Assembly (NCBI GenBank): GCA_036397975.1
Contig: DASWHW010000171.1
Location: forward strand, 1-30,419
Source of the DNA: SZUA-287 sp036397975
GTDB taxonomy: Bacteria; Bacteroidota; Ignavibacteria; UBA10030; UBA6906
Length of the DNA: 30,419 nucleotides
Direction: 5' to 3'
Shown here: positions 7,702-15,936 of the stretch, piece by piece
How positions within the stretch are numbered: the stretch's first letter is position 1
How the letters are laid out: each line of letters opens with the position of its first letter
Notes under the pieces: model-generated
The model's database searches: none
The model's input: only the letters and a program-made list of their open reading frames with translations
What the model was told of the DNA's origin: nothing
Position numbers and translations under genes: made by a program

Positions 7702-8922
7702 ATGCAGGATCTGGAGACTATGCAGTTCATTCTCTTTTTTGCCATTTGGCTTCTACTTATCGCAACAGCCCACTACTATGTTGGAAAAAGGATCATCCCT
7801 CATTGCGATGTTTCGGTCAAAGGGCAAAGGAAATTGTGGGGTTTGCTTTGGGTCGTCTTTCTCATCCCGGAAATTCCTTTTTTTCTGCTCGTCGGTGGAA
7901 TTGAAACATGGTGGAATGAGCTTTTATCGTGGATCGGATATGTGCTTCTCGGGACCTTTTCTATGTCCCTCTCATTGATCGCTGTTCGCGACCTCTGGCT
8001 TGTGTTCTGGAAATTTTTGAAGCGCCTTTCAGGTCGACCGTGGGGTCCTCGACTCTCCAAGTCGGGAACAGATTACGAGCGGCGGCGGCTGCTCTTCCAT
8101 TCGACAAACATGGGAGCTGTCGGCCTTGCGACTGTAGTTTCAGGCTACGGGGTGTACGAGTCTCACCGTAAAGCAGTCGTCGAGGATGTCTCAATCCCGA
8201 TGGATAATCTCCCAATGGCGTTCAACGGTTTTCGAATTGTCCAGATCAGCGACATTCATATTGGTCCGACAATCAAGCGAGCTTTTGTGGAGAGAATCGT
8301 CCGACAGGTAAACGATCTGAAACCGGACCTCATCGCCTTCACTGGTGATTTAGTGGATGGCACGGTCGCCTGGTTGCGCGATGATGTTGCACCTCTTCGG
8401 GAACTTAGTTCACCCTATGGCCTTTTCTTTGTCACGGGAAATCATGATTACTATTCCGGGGCGGGACCGTGGATCAAAGAGGCGGAGCGTATTGGTTTTG
8501 ACCCGTTAATTAATGAGCACCGGATCATCAGTCGTAGTAGGCAATCATTGATACTTGCGGGCATTACTGATTTTACTGCGGAGCAGTTTATACCTTCCCA
8601 AGCTTCGGACCCAGCGAAAGCATTCAAGGACTCACCGCCAAATCTTCCCAGAATCCTACTCGCCCACCAGCCAAAATCCATCTTCGCTGCCGCCGATGTT
8701 GGCTGCGATCTCCAGCTGTCCGGACATACTCATGGTGGGCAGTTCTTTCCATGGAATTTCATGGTTACCCTTGGCCAGCCCTTTATTGCAGGACTTCATA
8801 AACTCAAGGACACACTGATATATGTTAATCGTGGAATTGGCTACTGGGGACCACCAGTAAGAGTAGGAATTCCACCAGAGATAACCGTCCTGGAACTCAC
8901 CCATCCGGCCCAAAACGGCTAA
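7702..8922 (+). CDS. Membrane-anchored metallophosphoesterase (YkuE/YaeI-like)
   Basis: The 406-residue protein has an N-terminal membrane domain with about four hydrophobic helices (residues 8-25, 46-66, 74-100 and 136-150) and a C-terminal calcineurin-like phosphoesterase domain from about residue 175. All metal ligands are visible: D184 and H186 in QISDIHIG, GDLVDG (D216), GNHD (N247, H248), H322 in LLAHQP, and GHTHGGQ (H342, H344). Relatives with this layout, such as YkuE and LpxG-like proteins, act on membrane or lipid phosphates, but the substrate here is not known. The active domain is predicted outside the cytoplasm by the preceding helix. ATG 7702 is used; an ATG at 7720 gives six fewer residues. 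Confidence 0.88.
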   Translation: MQDLETMQFILFFAIWLLLIATAHYYVGKRIIPHCDVSVKGQRKLWGLLWVVFLIPEIPFFLLVGGIETWWNELLSWIGYVLLGTFSMSLSLIAVRDLWLVFWKFLKRLSGRPWGPRLSKSGTDYERRRLLFHSTNMGAVGLATVVSGYGVYESHRKAVVEDVSIPMDNLPMAFNGFRIVQISDIHIGPTIKRAFVERIVRQVNDLKPDLIAFTGDLVDGTVAWLRDDVAPLRELSSPYGLFFVTGNHDYYSGAGPWIKEAERIGFDPLINEHRIISRSRQSLILAGITDFTAEQFIPSQASDPAKAFKDSPPNLPRILLAHQPKSIFAAADVGCDLQLSGHTHGGQFFPWNFMVTLGQPFIAGLHKLKDTLIYVNRGIGYWGPPVRVGIPPEITVLELTHPAQNG

Positions 8923-8957
8923 CCTTATATCCGCCTTGATTTTTTCCTAATCACTTC

Positions 8958-8985
8958 TTGACTTTTCTCAACTTTCTATTATTAT
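8958..8985 (+). promoter_or_regulatory. Predicted sigma70-type promoter upstream of the OmpA/TSP3 gene
   Basis: TTGACT at 8958-8963 and TATTAT at 8980-8985 are separated by 16 bases, each matching consensus at five of six positions. Transcription starting near 8992 would give a leader of about 190 bases before the gene at 9186. The leader holds a small hairpin at 9016-9036 (7-bp stem with one wobble, loop GAATAAA). A second, weaker TTGACA lies at 9133-9138 without a good -10. This is pattern matching only. Confidence 0.4.
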
Positions 8986-9185
8986 TCTTGCCAAGCATGC
9001 GAGTTAATTAGTCGACTTTGCGGAATAAACGCAGAGACTCATTGCAGCACCATCCATCTATCGTTTTCCATTCACAATCATCACTTCGGAAGTGCGTCGA
9101 AACTCCATCCCCTGGCACCCCAATTGCATGTGTTGACATAGTTCTTTGTTTCATCCTAACAATCTCTTTCCTCAGGAGGAAAACT

Positions 9186-10679
9186 ATGAAGTACTTTTAT
9201 TGTGTAATTCTACTCTTCTCTTTGATCATTCAAAGCGGATGGGGCCAGAATATTGATGGAAAGTGGTCGTTGGGTTTTCGCGGTGGGGCAAATCTGTGGG
9301 TCAACGAAATGAAGGACAAAAAGGTTGGTCCCGGTGGCGAGCTTTCTCTCACTTACGGAATCACTCGTGGGTTCTCTCTCGGCTTGTCAACCGGGTGGCA
9401 ACTTCTGAAGTCGGCACACCTTCCGCCGGATTCAACGCATCCGTATTCCTACATGAAACTCAATGCATTTCCTGCTTCGTTGGTCGCATGGTTCCATCTC
9501 GCCCCGGGTAATGTTGTCAATCCCTTTATTTATGTTGGCGCCGGCGGAATGATATTCAAACGGCAAATTGAGGAAACGGGAACATACTTGCCAAGCGACA
9601 AGCTGTTTGGATCGTTTCACGTTCCTGTCGGCATCGGGCTCGATGCATTTGCATCGAAGAATGTCGCTTTTCACATCGAGGTAAGCTACCGTGCGCTCGA
9701 TGATAACGTAGATTTTCAGAAGGGAAATTCATCAGCTAATTCCATCAATGGGTCTATCGATAGTTATGTGTCTGGTATGGCAGGGTTGAACTTCTATTTT
9801 GGAAGAAGTCGAAGTGACGATGACGACGGAGACGGTCTGACCAACGGAGAAGAAGAGGAAATTGGTACGAACCCCGACAAAACGGATACAGATGATGACG
9901 GTCTGAGCGACGGTGAAGAAGTTCACGAATACCAGACTGATCCTCGTCGTGCTGATTCGGATTTGGATGGACTTATTGATGGTGAAGAATTAAAACGATA
10001 CAAAACCGATCCCCTCAAGATGGATACAGATAAGGATATCCTGAAAGACGGCGAGGAGTTGAATCTGTACGCAACCGATCCCCTTCGCTCCGACTCAGAC
10101 TCCGATGGCTTACCCGACGGAGATGAGGTGCTGACGTACAAAACCGATCCGCTGAAGGTCGACACCGACGGAGATAATCTCCTAGACGGCGCAGAGATCA
10201 AAACATATCACACCGACCCATTGAAAGCAGATACGGATGGAGGTGGCGTCGCCGACGGAGTAGAAGTCTCTCGGGGTACGAATCCGCTTGATCCAACGGA
10301 TGATATCAAGAAGGAGAAGGAGCTTAAAGCAGAGGTTGGCAAACCTGTCGTACTTGAGGGGGTAAACTTCCGAACGGGCAGTGCAGAGATTTCGACTTCC
10401 TCCGAAGCGATCTTGACTCTGGCTTTGAACACCTTACAGCAGAACCCAGACATCACTGTCGAAATCCAGGGCCACACGGACAACACGGGAAGCCGGAAGC
10501 TGAACAACACTCTCTCGATCTCGAGAGCGGAGTCCGTAAAGAATTGGCTTGTCAACCGTGGGGTTGCACCTAACCGTGTCACCACACGCGGCTACGGACC
10601 TGATCGTCCGATAGCGTCCAATGCAACCGCCGACGGGCGATCGCGCAACAGGCGTATCGAATTCGTCCGCACAAGATAG
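9186..10679 (+). CDS. OmpA-family protein with thrombospondin type 3 repeats
   Basis: The 497-residue protein has a signal peptide (MKYFYCVILLFSLIIQSGWGQ), an N-terminal outer-membrane barrel (about 25-207), a run of about seven acidic calcium-binding thrombospondin type 3 repeats (211-372, period about 23 residues, units like DTDDDGLSDGEE and TDPLK), and a C-terminal OmpA peptidoglycan-binding domain (about 388-497) with IQGHTDNTGS and the NRRIEF end. Such proteins tie the outer membrane to the cell wall. The frame is open up to 9018, but the start is set at 9186 by AGGAGG seven bases upstream and by the signal peptide. A strong terminator follows directly, and a promoter is predicted upstream, so the gene is probably monocistronic. 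Confidence 0.92.
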   Translation: MKYFYCVILLFSLIIQSGWGQNIDGKWSLGFRGGANLWVNEMKDKKVGPGGELSLTYGITRGFSLGLSTGWQLLKSAHLPPDSTHPYSYMKLNAFPASLVAWFHLAPGNVVNPFIYVGAGGMIFKRQIEETGTYLPSDKLFGSFHVPVGIGLDAFASKNVAFHIEVSYRALDDNVDFQKGNSSANSINGSIDSYVSGMAGLNFYFGRSRSDDDDGDGLTNGEEEEIGTNPDKTDTDDDGLSDGEEVHEYQTDPRRADSDLDGLIDGEELKRYKTDPLKMDTDKDILKDGEELNLYATDPLRSDSDSDGLPDGDEVLTYKTDPLKVDTDGDNLLDGAEIKTYHTDPLKADTDGGGVADGVEVSRGTNPLDPTDDIKKEKELKAEVGKPVVLEGVNFRTGSAEISTSSEAILTLALNTLQQNPDITVEIQGHTDNTGSRKLNNTLSISRAESVKNWLVNRGVAPNRVTTRGYGPDRPIASNATADGRSRNRRIEFVRTR

Positions 10680-10689
10680 CACCTTATAC

Positions 10690-10730
10690 ATCGTGCCTCC
10701 ACAGCAACGTGGAGGCACGATTGTTTTATT
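10690..10730 (+). terminator. Rho-independent terminator after the OmpA/TSP3 gene
   Basis: A perfect 13-bp stem (ATCGTGCCTCCAC at 10690-10702 with GTGGAGGCACGAT at 10709-10721) closes a six-base loop and is followed by TGTTTTATT. It begins 10 bases after the stop codon of the OmpA-family gene. It is the clearest terminator in the window and separates that gene from the GH76-like gene downstream. Confidence 0.9.
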
Positions 10731-10744
10731 ATTGAGCACCCCGT

Positions 10745-11977
10745 TTGAAGTCACCACCCAAAACTAATCCGAAAAAACCCCGCCCTTTCAAGCGTAACTC
10801 TGTTCCAATAGTTCTGGCCGGAGCTACCTTCATCAGTTGTGTTGTTCTCTTCTTCATGTTCCTTCGAAATGGCGAATCGCCTTTGCCAAAAGAGGAAACA
10901 AAACATGACTCGCTAGGCCATACAAATGCGAAGGTTCCACTGAGCGAAGAAACATGGATCGAACGTTCGTCTTTAATTGACAAGCAGTTCCATAGAGTCT
11001 ATACAGCCGGCTGGGAGGGTGCCAACGGTGCAATAGGGGATGCATACCTCTATGCTGCCACCAATGATGAATCCCTCCTACTCTTCCATGCGAAAGAGCA
11101 CGAGCTGCGAAACCTATTCAACGGCACATGGGTCGATGATCGGGCGTGGGCTTCCCTGGCAGAACTCTATTGGTGGGACTTTACAGGCAGAAATAATATG
11201 GCGTGGGTCGCCGATGCAGCCGAGCGATATCAATCTGCGAAAAAAGAAGGTCGACTCTCAAGTCATGAAGGATATTGGACGTGGTATAACTGGCCGCCTG
11301 GAGCTCGTCTCAACGAACCTATTTTTACCAACAGCAACATGAACCAGATGGTTTCGGTAGCGTGCAGACTATATGAAGCAACTGGTCACAAAGAGTACCT
11401 ACAAGACGCCCTTCGTGTCTGGAATGGCGACGGTGTCATTCCGGGTATTGAGAAGCAACTCTACAGAGGAGATGGTCGGTGGGAGGGGAATCCCGGAAAA
11501 GCGGCATTTGGGAAGGAGCTTCCGTGGAGCGGTCTCGCGTACAGTTCCATAGGCGCCAACCTCTATCGCGTAACGAACGAAGAAAAGTACAGAAAGGTCG
11601 CCGTTGCTACCGCAAAGAGGATCATGAACCCAGCCAACGGTTGGGTCGCTCCAGATTACTTCTATCAAGTCCATATGGATGGGAACGGAAACTTCGTCCA
11701 TTTCCTCCTTGATGCATATGAGATCGCTCCGGAAGAACTTTCAGATATTCCCCAGAAAGTCGAGTCAATGCTTGATCACGTGTGGACGAACAATTATGGA
11801 CAGTCACGCGTGATATTACATCGGGAATCAGACCACGGAATCAGGAATGGGTGGAATCCTCTCGGTGGTGAAGATGGTTATGGCGTGGGCGAGGTGGGAA
11901 CAGTCCATGCACAATCGCAAGCTATACGGGCTTTCGGGGTCTTCACCTACTTCAAGCTCAAAGCAAACCTCAAGTAG
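10745..11977 (+). CDS. Membrane-anchored GH76-like glycoside hydrolase
   Basis: GH76 enzymes are (alpha/alpha)6-barrel endo-alpha-1,6-mannanases or related transglycosidases that use an adjacent Asp-Asp pair. The 410-residue protein has a Lys/Arg-rich N-terminus, one transmembrane helix (about 20-40) and then the catalytic domain; TWVDDRAWASLAELYWW carries D131 and D132 in the expected DDxxW context, followed by a helix with NSNMNQMVSVACRLYEATG and YSSIGANLYRVT. The start must be a TTG at 10745, because an in-frame TGA lies at 10733 and no ATG occurs before the membrane helix. The single uncleaved helix suggests the enzyme faces the periplasm. Its 3' end overlaps the convergent histidine phosphatase gene by eight bases. 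Substrate is unknown; other six-hairpin enzymes are possible. Confidence 0.72.
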   Translation: MKSPPKTNPKKPRPFKRNSVPIVLAGATFISCVVLFFMFLRNGESPLPKEETKHDSLGHTNAKVPLSEETWIERSSLIDKQFHRVYTAGWEGANGAIGDAYLYAATNDESLLLFHAKEHELRNLFNGTWVDDRAWASLAELYWWDFTGRNNMAWVADAAERYQSAKKEGRLSSHEGYWTWYNWPPGARLNEPIFTNSNMNQMVSVACRLYEATGHKEYLQDALRVWNGDGVIPGIEKQLYRGDGRWEGNPGKAAFGKELPWSGLAYSSIGANLYRVTNEEKYRKVAVATAKRIMNPANGWVAPDYFYQVHMDGNGNFVHFLLDAYEIAPEELSDIPQKVESMLDHVWTNNYGQSRVILHRESDHGIRNGWNPLGGEDGYGVGEVGTVHAQSQAIRAFGVFTYFKLKANLK

Positions 11978-12485
11978 GGTTTCCAAACTTCAGCTGTGTC
12001 ATCCTCACACCAAGTCTCCTCAGAGACACCACGAATAAATTGTCAAACGTGTTTCCTCCAATCGGAGGAACAGATGACACTCCCAGCTCAGTCATGATCA
12101 TCGGGAGAGTATCGGAATGACCGACAACAAGGATTACTCCACCCTGATACGCATGGATTGAATCGACAAGTTCTTCAATGTCACCCGACTGCACAATGAT
12201 CGGCTCGATTCCAAGGGCGGCTGCTATTGGAGCAGCAGTTTGTTTGGTACGTACGTATTGGGTGATGAAGATATGATCGATATGGGACGACCCGACAACG
12301 TGGGCAAGCGTATTCGCTCGTTCTAGTCCAGCTTCTGACAATGATGTTGTATCAGATGAATTAAGCCGCTCCGCATGTCGGACGAGCAGCACTGTCGTAA
12401 CGGGTGAAAACCAGCTGAAATACCCCATGCAAATGAGGAGTATGATGAGAAGAAAAAGGATCGGGTAGTAAATGGTGCGCTTCAT
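11970..12485 (-). CDS. Membrane-anchored histidine phosphatase family protein
   Basis: The 171-residue protein begins with one transmembrane helix (residues 6-24) and then a histidine-phosphatase (phosphoglycerate mutase-like) fold: LLVRHAER holds the phosphorylated H37 with R36, ITQYVRTKQTA holds the second arginine R79, and LVVGHSDTLP holds the second histidine H123. Small members of this family, such as SixA and some periplasmic phosphatases, act on varied phosphate esters. The helix suggests that the domain is anchored on the periplasmic side. The start ATG at 12485 follows no clear ribosome-binding site. The stop lies inside the end of the convergent GH76-like gene. The substrate is unknown. 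Confidence 0.82.
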   Translation of the reverse strand: MKRTIYYPILFLLIILLICMGYFSWFSPVTTVLLVRHAERLNSSDTTSLSEAGLERANTLAHVVGSSHIDHIFITQYVRTKQTAAPIAAALGIEPIIVQSGDIEELVDSIHAYQGGVILVVGHSDTLPMIMTELGVSSVPPIGGNTFDNLFVVSLRRLGVRMTQLKFGNPT

Positions 12486-12536
12486 ATATTACCGTCAGAA
12501 TTTTTAACAACAGTGTAAACCATTTTTGTTGGGTTG

Positions 12537-12607
12537 TGGTCTAATAAGCGACCAGATACATCTCTCCTCTTGGAAGCCGCCGTCAGCTGACCACTGATGT
12601 CGGCTTC
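12537..12607. other. Two adjacent hairpins in a divergent intergenic region
   Basis: TGGTC/GACCA (12537-12541 with 12550-12554) forms a short hairpin, and GAAGCCGCCGTCAG (12573-12586) pairs with CTGATGTCGGCTTC (12594-12607) as a 14-bp stem with one mismatch and one wobble around a seven-base loop. No T-run follows on either side, and the flanking genes diverge, so an ordinary terminator is unlikely. It could be part of a leader of the downstream gene, an operator or a small RNA. Confidence 0.4.
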
Positions 12608-12730
12608 TGCCTTTGTGATGCTTACCCCGCCACGCGAGTTGCAGAATACATATTTTCTACTTAATTAGCATCGGTCATGGGGGACACAGTGAGCAGCGTA
12701 ATCTGCCCGGTTCCAAATTTGGAGTATTAC

Positions 12731-13417
12731 ATGATTCGCCTCTTCTGTATTTTCTTGTTCCTTGCTGTTGTCGACAATTCATACTCCCAAAGGACGATTT
12801 ATTCTGCTCTTCCCGAACCTGGGGTGGTTCAATTTGAATTCAACATTATCCCGCTGGCAGGAATTCTCAGCGACAGCGCATACCTCGTGTTCAGCCTCGA
12901 CGAAGTCTCCACTGGCGGAGAGCAGTTTTTCCGTTTGTGGCTTCTCTACACGAATACACGAAACGGGTACATATCGCTCTCGCCCACTCGGTTCGCCCGG
13001 TTTGAGGTGCAGGAGCCGAAATATGGAATGAAAGAACGATTAGCTGCGCGGGACGCTCAAACGATGTGGCGAAAAGTCTTGAATGCAAAAGCAGTCGAAG
13101 AGATCAACGAACGGTTTGGCAACACGGTTGATACCATCGATTCCCAACGCCGCCCGGTCCGATTGCAAATGCCCGCAACCGTCGATTCGATTCCGACTCT
13201 GTGGTACCAGAATTTCAAGTGGGGTATTCACTCCGGAATTCTCACTGAAATAAACCTCGCCCCTTATCAATCCGTTGACGGATATGTATACTTTCCGTTT
13301 CCCAGTAATGAGATCATTCAGAACAATATTAGTGATCGTGAGGGAGGAAAGTACTGGGCATCTTTTTCGCTTGGTACCACAACCGTTCAAGTCCAATTCG
13401 CGCCGGTGAAAGAATAA
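12731..13417 (+). CDS. Exported protein of unknown function
   Basis: No family was recognised. The 228-residue protein starts with a signal peptide (MIRLFCIFLFLAVVDNSYSQ) and continues with a mixed sequence rich in beta-type stretches (VQFEFNIIPLAGILSDSAYLVF, QFFRLWLLYTN, YWASFSLGTTTVQVQFAP), compatible with a secreted or outer-membrane-associated beta domain. Start 12731 is supported by GGAG at 12721-12724 and by the signal peptide, although the frame is open upstream to ATG 12677. The GGAG overlaps the perfect palindrome CCAAATTTGG (12713-12722). It is convergent with the YjbQ-family gene 47 bases away. It has no sorting domain of the NPFNP type. Confidence 0.75.
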   Translation: MIRLFCIFLFLAVVDNSYSQRTIYSALPEPGVVQFEFNIIPLAGILSDSAYLVFSLDEVSTGGEQFFRLWLLYTNTRNGYISLSPTRFARFEVQEPKYGMKERLAARDAQTMWRKVLNAKAVEEINERFGNTVDTIDSQRRPVRLQMPATVDSIPTLWYQNFKWGIHSGILTEINLAPYQSVDGYVYFPFPSNEIIQNNISDREGGKYWASFSLGTTTVQVQFAPVKE

Positions 13418-13464
13418 GTCTCGACCGCCTTATCCATTCTTAGATGTCCCTCATCCGAGAATGC

Positions 13465-13878
13465 TTACTCCCCCATTGCCTTCACGATCACTCGCTTCTT
13501 TCGTTGCCCGTCAAATTCAGCATAGTAAATTTGCTGCCAAGGCCCAAAGTCCAGTTTGCCCTTCGTGATCGGCACAATCACTTCGTGGTGGATGAGGAGG
13601 CTCTTCAAGTGTGCGTCGCCGTTGGTTTCACCTGTTCGATGGTGCCGATAATTTGACTTGAACGGTGCAAGGCGTTCCAGCCAGTCATCGATGTCTTGGA
13701 TTAATCCGTCTTCCGCATCATTGATATACACGGACGCGGTAATGTGCATGGCAGAAACGAGAACCATTCCTTCCTGGATTCCGCTTTTGGAGACGATCTT
13801 CTGCACTTCGTCGGAAATATTCACATACTCACGCTGGGTTTTGGTATTGAACCAGAGGTACTCCGTGGTCGATTTCAT
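13465..13878 (-). CDS. yjbQ: YjbQ family protein (UPF0047)
   Basis: The 137-residue protein matches the UPF0047/YjbQ pattern over its full length: VSAMHITASVYINDAEDGLIQDIDDWL, the NYRHH and GDAHLKSLL histidine segments, VPITKGKLDFGPWQQIYYAEFDGQRKKRVIV. Family members are small trimeric proteins with a conserved metal-binding pocket; thiamine-phosphate-synthase-like activity has been reported for the E. coli protein, but the physiological role is uncertain. It lies four bases downstream of the response regulator stop codon on the same strand, so the two are probably co-transcribed; that pairing gives no clear functional clue. Confidence 0.9.
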   Translation of the reverse strand: MKSTTEYLWFNTKTQREYVNISDEVQKIVSKSGIQEGMVLVSAMHITASVYINDAEDGLIQDIDDWLERLAPFKSNYRHHRTGETNGDAHLKSLLIHHEVIVPITKGKLDFGPWQQIYYAEFDGQRKKRVIVKAMGE

Positions 13879-13882
13879 GATA

Positions 13883-14272
13883 TTACAATGCCCCTCCGTT
13901 CTGTAACAATCGATGGGTTAAGCTCATAAGGTCTTCGGTATTGAATGGCTTCGAAAGGAAGTCATCCCCCCCAGCATTCATCACCTCTTCAACAACGTTG
14001 GACTTTCCAAATCCGCTTGCGCCAATAATCTTCACGGACGGTGATATGGCCCGGATCTGCTCGATAAGCTCAACGCCTCCAAGTCCTGGAAGGCCAAGGT
14101 CGGTTATAACGAGGTGGATTTCGTTTGCGTGTTGTTTGAATATTTCTCTCGCATCGATTCCATCTTCCGCCTCAAACACCACAAAGTTCTCCAGTCTGAA
14201 CACGACAGCGAGAAGCCTCCGTATCTCTTCATCATCCTCTGCAATGAGTATTCCTTTTCCTGAACCCGGCAT
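13883..14272 (-). CDS. Single-domain response regulator (CheY-like)
   Basis: The 129-residue protein is a stand-alone receiver domain: AEDDEE provides the acidic pocket, D58 in LVITDLGLPG is the phosphorylation site, S86 in IIGASGF is the switch residue and K108 in FLSKPF completes the site. There is no output domain, so it acts by protein interaction or in a phosphorelay. The start at 14272 is preferred over the longer open frame (to 14341) because AAGGAG lies just upstream and the receiver fold starts at once. A multi-PAS histidine kinase lies about 14 kb away, but nothing in the sequence links them. It is divergent from the operon that starts near 14411. Confidence 0.88.
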   Translation of the reverse strand: MPGSGKGILIAEDDEEIRRLLAVVFRLENFVVFEAEDGIDAREIFKQHANEIHLVITDLGLPGLGGVELIEQIRAISPSVKIIGASGFGKSNVVEEVMNAGGDDFLSKPFNTEDLMSLTHRLLQNGGAL

Positions 14273-14410
14273 GGTACTCCTTGATTGAAGAAGACTAATG
14301 GAATGCGCAGTGAATATATCAATTGACCCGCTGAAGAGCAATCGCCTTTGAGGAGGAATCCAACAAGTTTCGTATATTCATTCAATCATTTTTCATAACA
14401 TCATCGAGCT

Positions 14411-14641
14411 ATGGGTTCTCTTGATCTTGTTCTGCTGATAGTCTTTGGGTGCTCCATAGTCGTCGGACTCGCCGGAGGAGTTTATTCATTTCGAAGAGCT
14501 CTCAAGGTGGCAAACAACAAAGACGGTGACCTGAAGATGTTCCTTTGGGCCGCGGTCACCATGGCCTGCCTAATTGTCGCCGGCTTAAGTGCGGCCTATT
14601 TTGTTCTGCCGTTAATCATCTCGACGATCGCCCACCGTTGA
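14411..14641 (+). CDS. Small membrane protein with two predicted helices
   Basis: The 76-residue protein has two hydrophobic segments, about residues 5-26 (LVLLIVFGCSIVVGLAGGV) and 42-72 (MFLWAAVTMACLIVAGLSAAY and on), joined by a charged loop (RRALKVANNKDGDLK). No family was recognised. It starts at ATG 14411 and lies 62 bases ahead of the first esterase gene, so it may be the first gene of the operon that follows. An AGGAGG at 14351-14356 is too far upstream to serve this start. The clean positive loop and helix composition support a real gene. Confidence 0.6.
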   Translation: MGSLDLVLLIVFGCSIVVGLAGGVYSFRRALKVANNKDGDLKMFLWAAVTMACLIVAGLSAAYFVLPLIISTIAHR

Positions 14642-14703
14642 AATCCGCGTGTCTAGTTTGTATATTGAGGCAGTTCGCAATTGCTTCAACCTTTTCTTTC
14701 TCC

Positions 14704-15936
14704 ATGCTGAGAATTACCCCGACCTTTCTTCTCATATCAATTTCCTTCTTGCCACAACCGGGACGCGGGGTTCAAGGTTCTTCATCGTTCGACTCATTCC
14801 TTGCCCATTACAACAAAGCCAAGAGCAACATCGATCAACAGACACTGTTGGACAATTTTTGGTCTGTCACGACAAATGGCGGAACCCCTGTCATCGATAC
14901 CAACGGACGCGATGTTGTCTTTTTGTTCAGAGGAGATGCAGACTCGGTGTTCCTAGCCGGCGACATGACCCAATGGAGATCGAGGATAAGGATGACTCGC
15001 CTAAAACCCGGAAACCTCTTTTATGTTCGGCAGCGATATGAAAGCGATGCGCGACTTGATTACAAGTTCGTCCTTAATCAGGGGGAATACGTTCTTGATC
15101 CCCTCAACAAGCGCACGGTCACTGGAGGATTCGGGGAGAATTCTGAACTTCGCATGCCAGGGTACCTCGCCACAGATGACTACATTACCCGAGATTCAAT
15201 TCCCCTTGGACGCGTACTCCCTTTACTACACCCAAGCACGATTCTGGGATATTCTCACGACATCCTTGTATATTTTCCTTTCGGCTACTTTTCAGACACC
15301 ACCCACTATCCAGTCGTCTATTTTCAAGATGGCAGCGATTACCTTGATCTGGCTAATGCTCTTGTCGTCTTGGACAATTTGATTGCCGACGGAGCGATCC
15401 GCCCGACCATTGGTGTCTTTATCGTGCCGCCGAGAGACTCCCTCGCGAACAGGGAAACAGAGTATGGGATGAACGATGATTATGTTCGATATCTTTGCGA
15501 CGAACTCGTTCCGACTATCGATAGCAACTATAGAACCCTGGCAACATCTGACAACCGTTTAATTCTCGGAGCCTCGTACGGTGGATTAATCGCGCTTCAC
15601 GCCGCGTTCTCACGCCCCGAGATCATCAGCAGTGCTGCCAGCCAGTCTGGCTATGTTTCGTTCCAGAACGATAGCCTGATTCGCTGCTTTTCGGATTCTC
15701 CAACACGTCCCATTGCTTTATACCTTGACGTTGGAACGTACGAAAAGAAGACCATCGGGGCCGAGAACGACGAAGGAAACTTGATCGAGGCGCATCGACG
15801 GTTCGCTCCTCTTCTCGAGACAAAACACTACAAGTACGTGTACCGCGAACTTCACGGCGGGCACAGCTGGGGTAATTGGCGGAACGAACTCCCCAGGATT
15901 CTCCAACTGTTTTTTCGTCCGTTGACATCTCCATGA
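14704..15936 (+). CDS. Exported esterase, CBM48-like domain plus CE1/Fes-type hydrolase (first copy)
   Basis: The 410-residue protein has a signal peptide (MLRITPTFLLISISFLPQPGRG), an N-terminal E-set/CBM48-like domain (about 65-152; VVFLFRGDADSVFLAGDMTQW, then DYKFVLNQGEYVLDPLN), and an alpha/beta-hydrolase of the esterase D / enterochelin-esterase (CE1) type (about 180-410). The nucleophile is S291 in LILGASYGG, the histidine is H387 in HGGHSWGNW, and D342 in LYLDVGTYE is the likely acid. Proteins with this layout deacylate polysaccharides or siderophores; the substrate here is not known. The frame is open upstream to 14545, but the signal peptide sets the start at 14704. Its stop overlaps the start of the next gene, a diverged copy (ATGA). 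Confidence 0.85.
   Translation: MLRITPTFLLISISFLPQPGRGVQGSSSFDSFLAHYNKAKSNIDQQTLLDNFWSVTTNGGTPVIDTNGRDVVFLFRGDADSVFLAGDMTQWRSRIRMTRLKPGNLFYVRQRYESDARLDYKFVLNQGEYVLDPLNKRTVTGGFGENSELRMPGYLATDDYITRDSIPLGRVLPLLHPSTILGYSHDILVYFPFGYFSDTTHYPVVYFQDGSDYLDLANALVVLDNLIADGAIRPTIGVFIVPPRDSLANRETEYGMNDDYVRYLCDELVPTIDSNYRTLATSDNRLILGASYGGLIALHAAFSRPEIISSAASQSGYVSFQNDSLIRCFSDSPTRPIALYLDVGTYEKKTIGAENDEGNLIEAHRRFAPLLETKHYKYVYRELHGGHSWGNWRNELPRILQLFFRPLTSP

Noticed and set aside
7202..7978. A 258-residue open frame on the plus strand
   Set aside because: It runs antisense to mnmA and then out of frame into the metallophosphoesterase; both real genes have complete motifs.
9018..9185. A 56-residue N-terminal extension of the OmpA/TSP3 gene
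   Set aside because: The signal peptide and AGGAGG place the start at 9186; the extension has no natural composition.
9815..10300. A DNA tandem repeat or CRISPR-like array
   Set aside because: The periodicity comes from thrombospondin type 3 protein repeats; the units differ in DNA sequence and there are no unique spacers.
14348..14378. A promoter TTGAGG with TATATT ahead of the coupled operon
   Set aside because: The spacer is 19 bases and the -35 match is weak; no better pair was found in the 14273-14410 region.
14545..14703. A longer start for the first esterase gene
   Set aside because: It would overlap the small membrane protein in another frame; the signal peptide begins at 14704.
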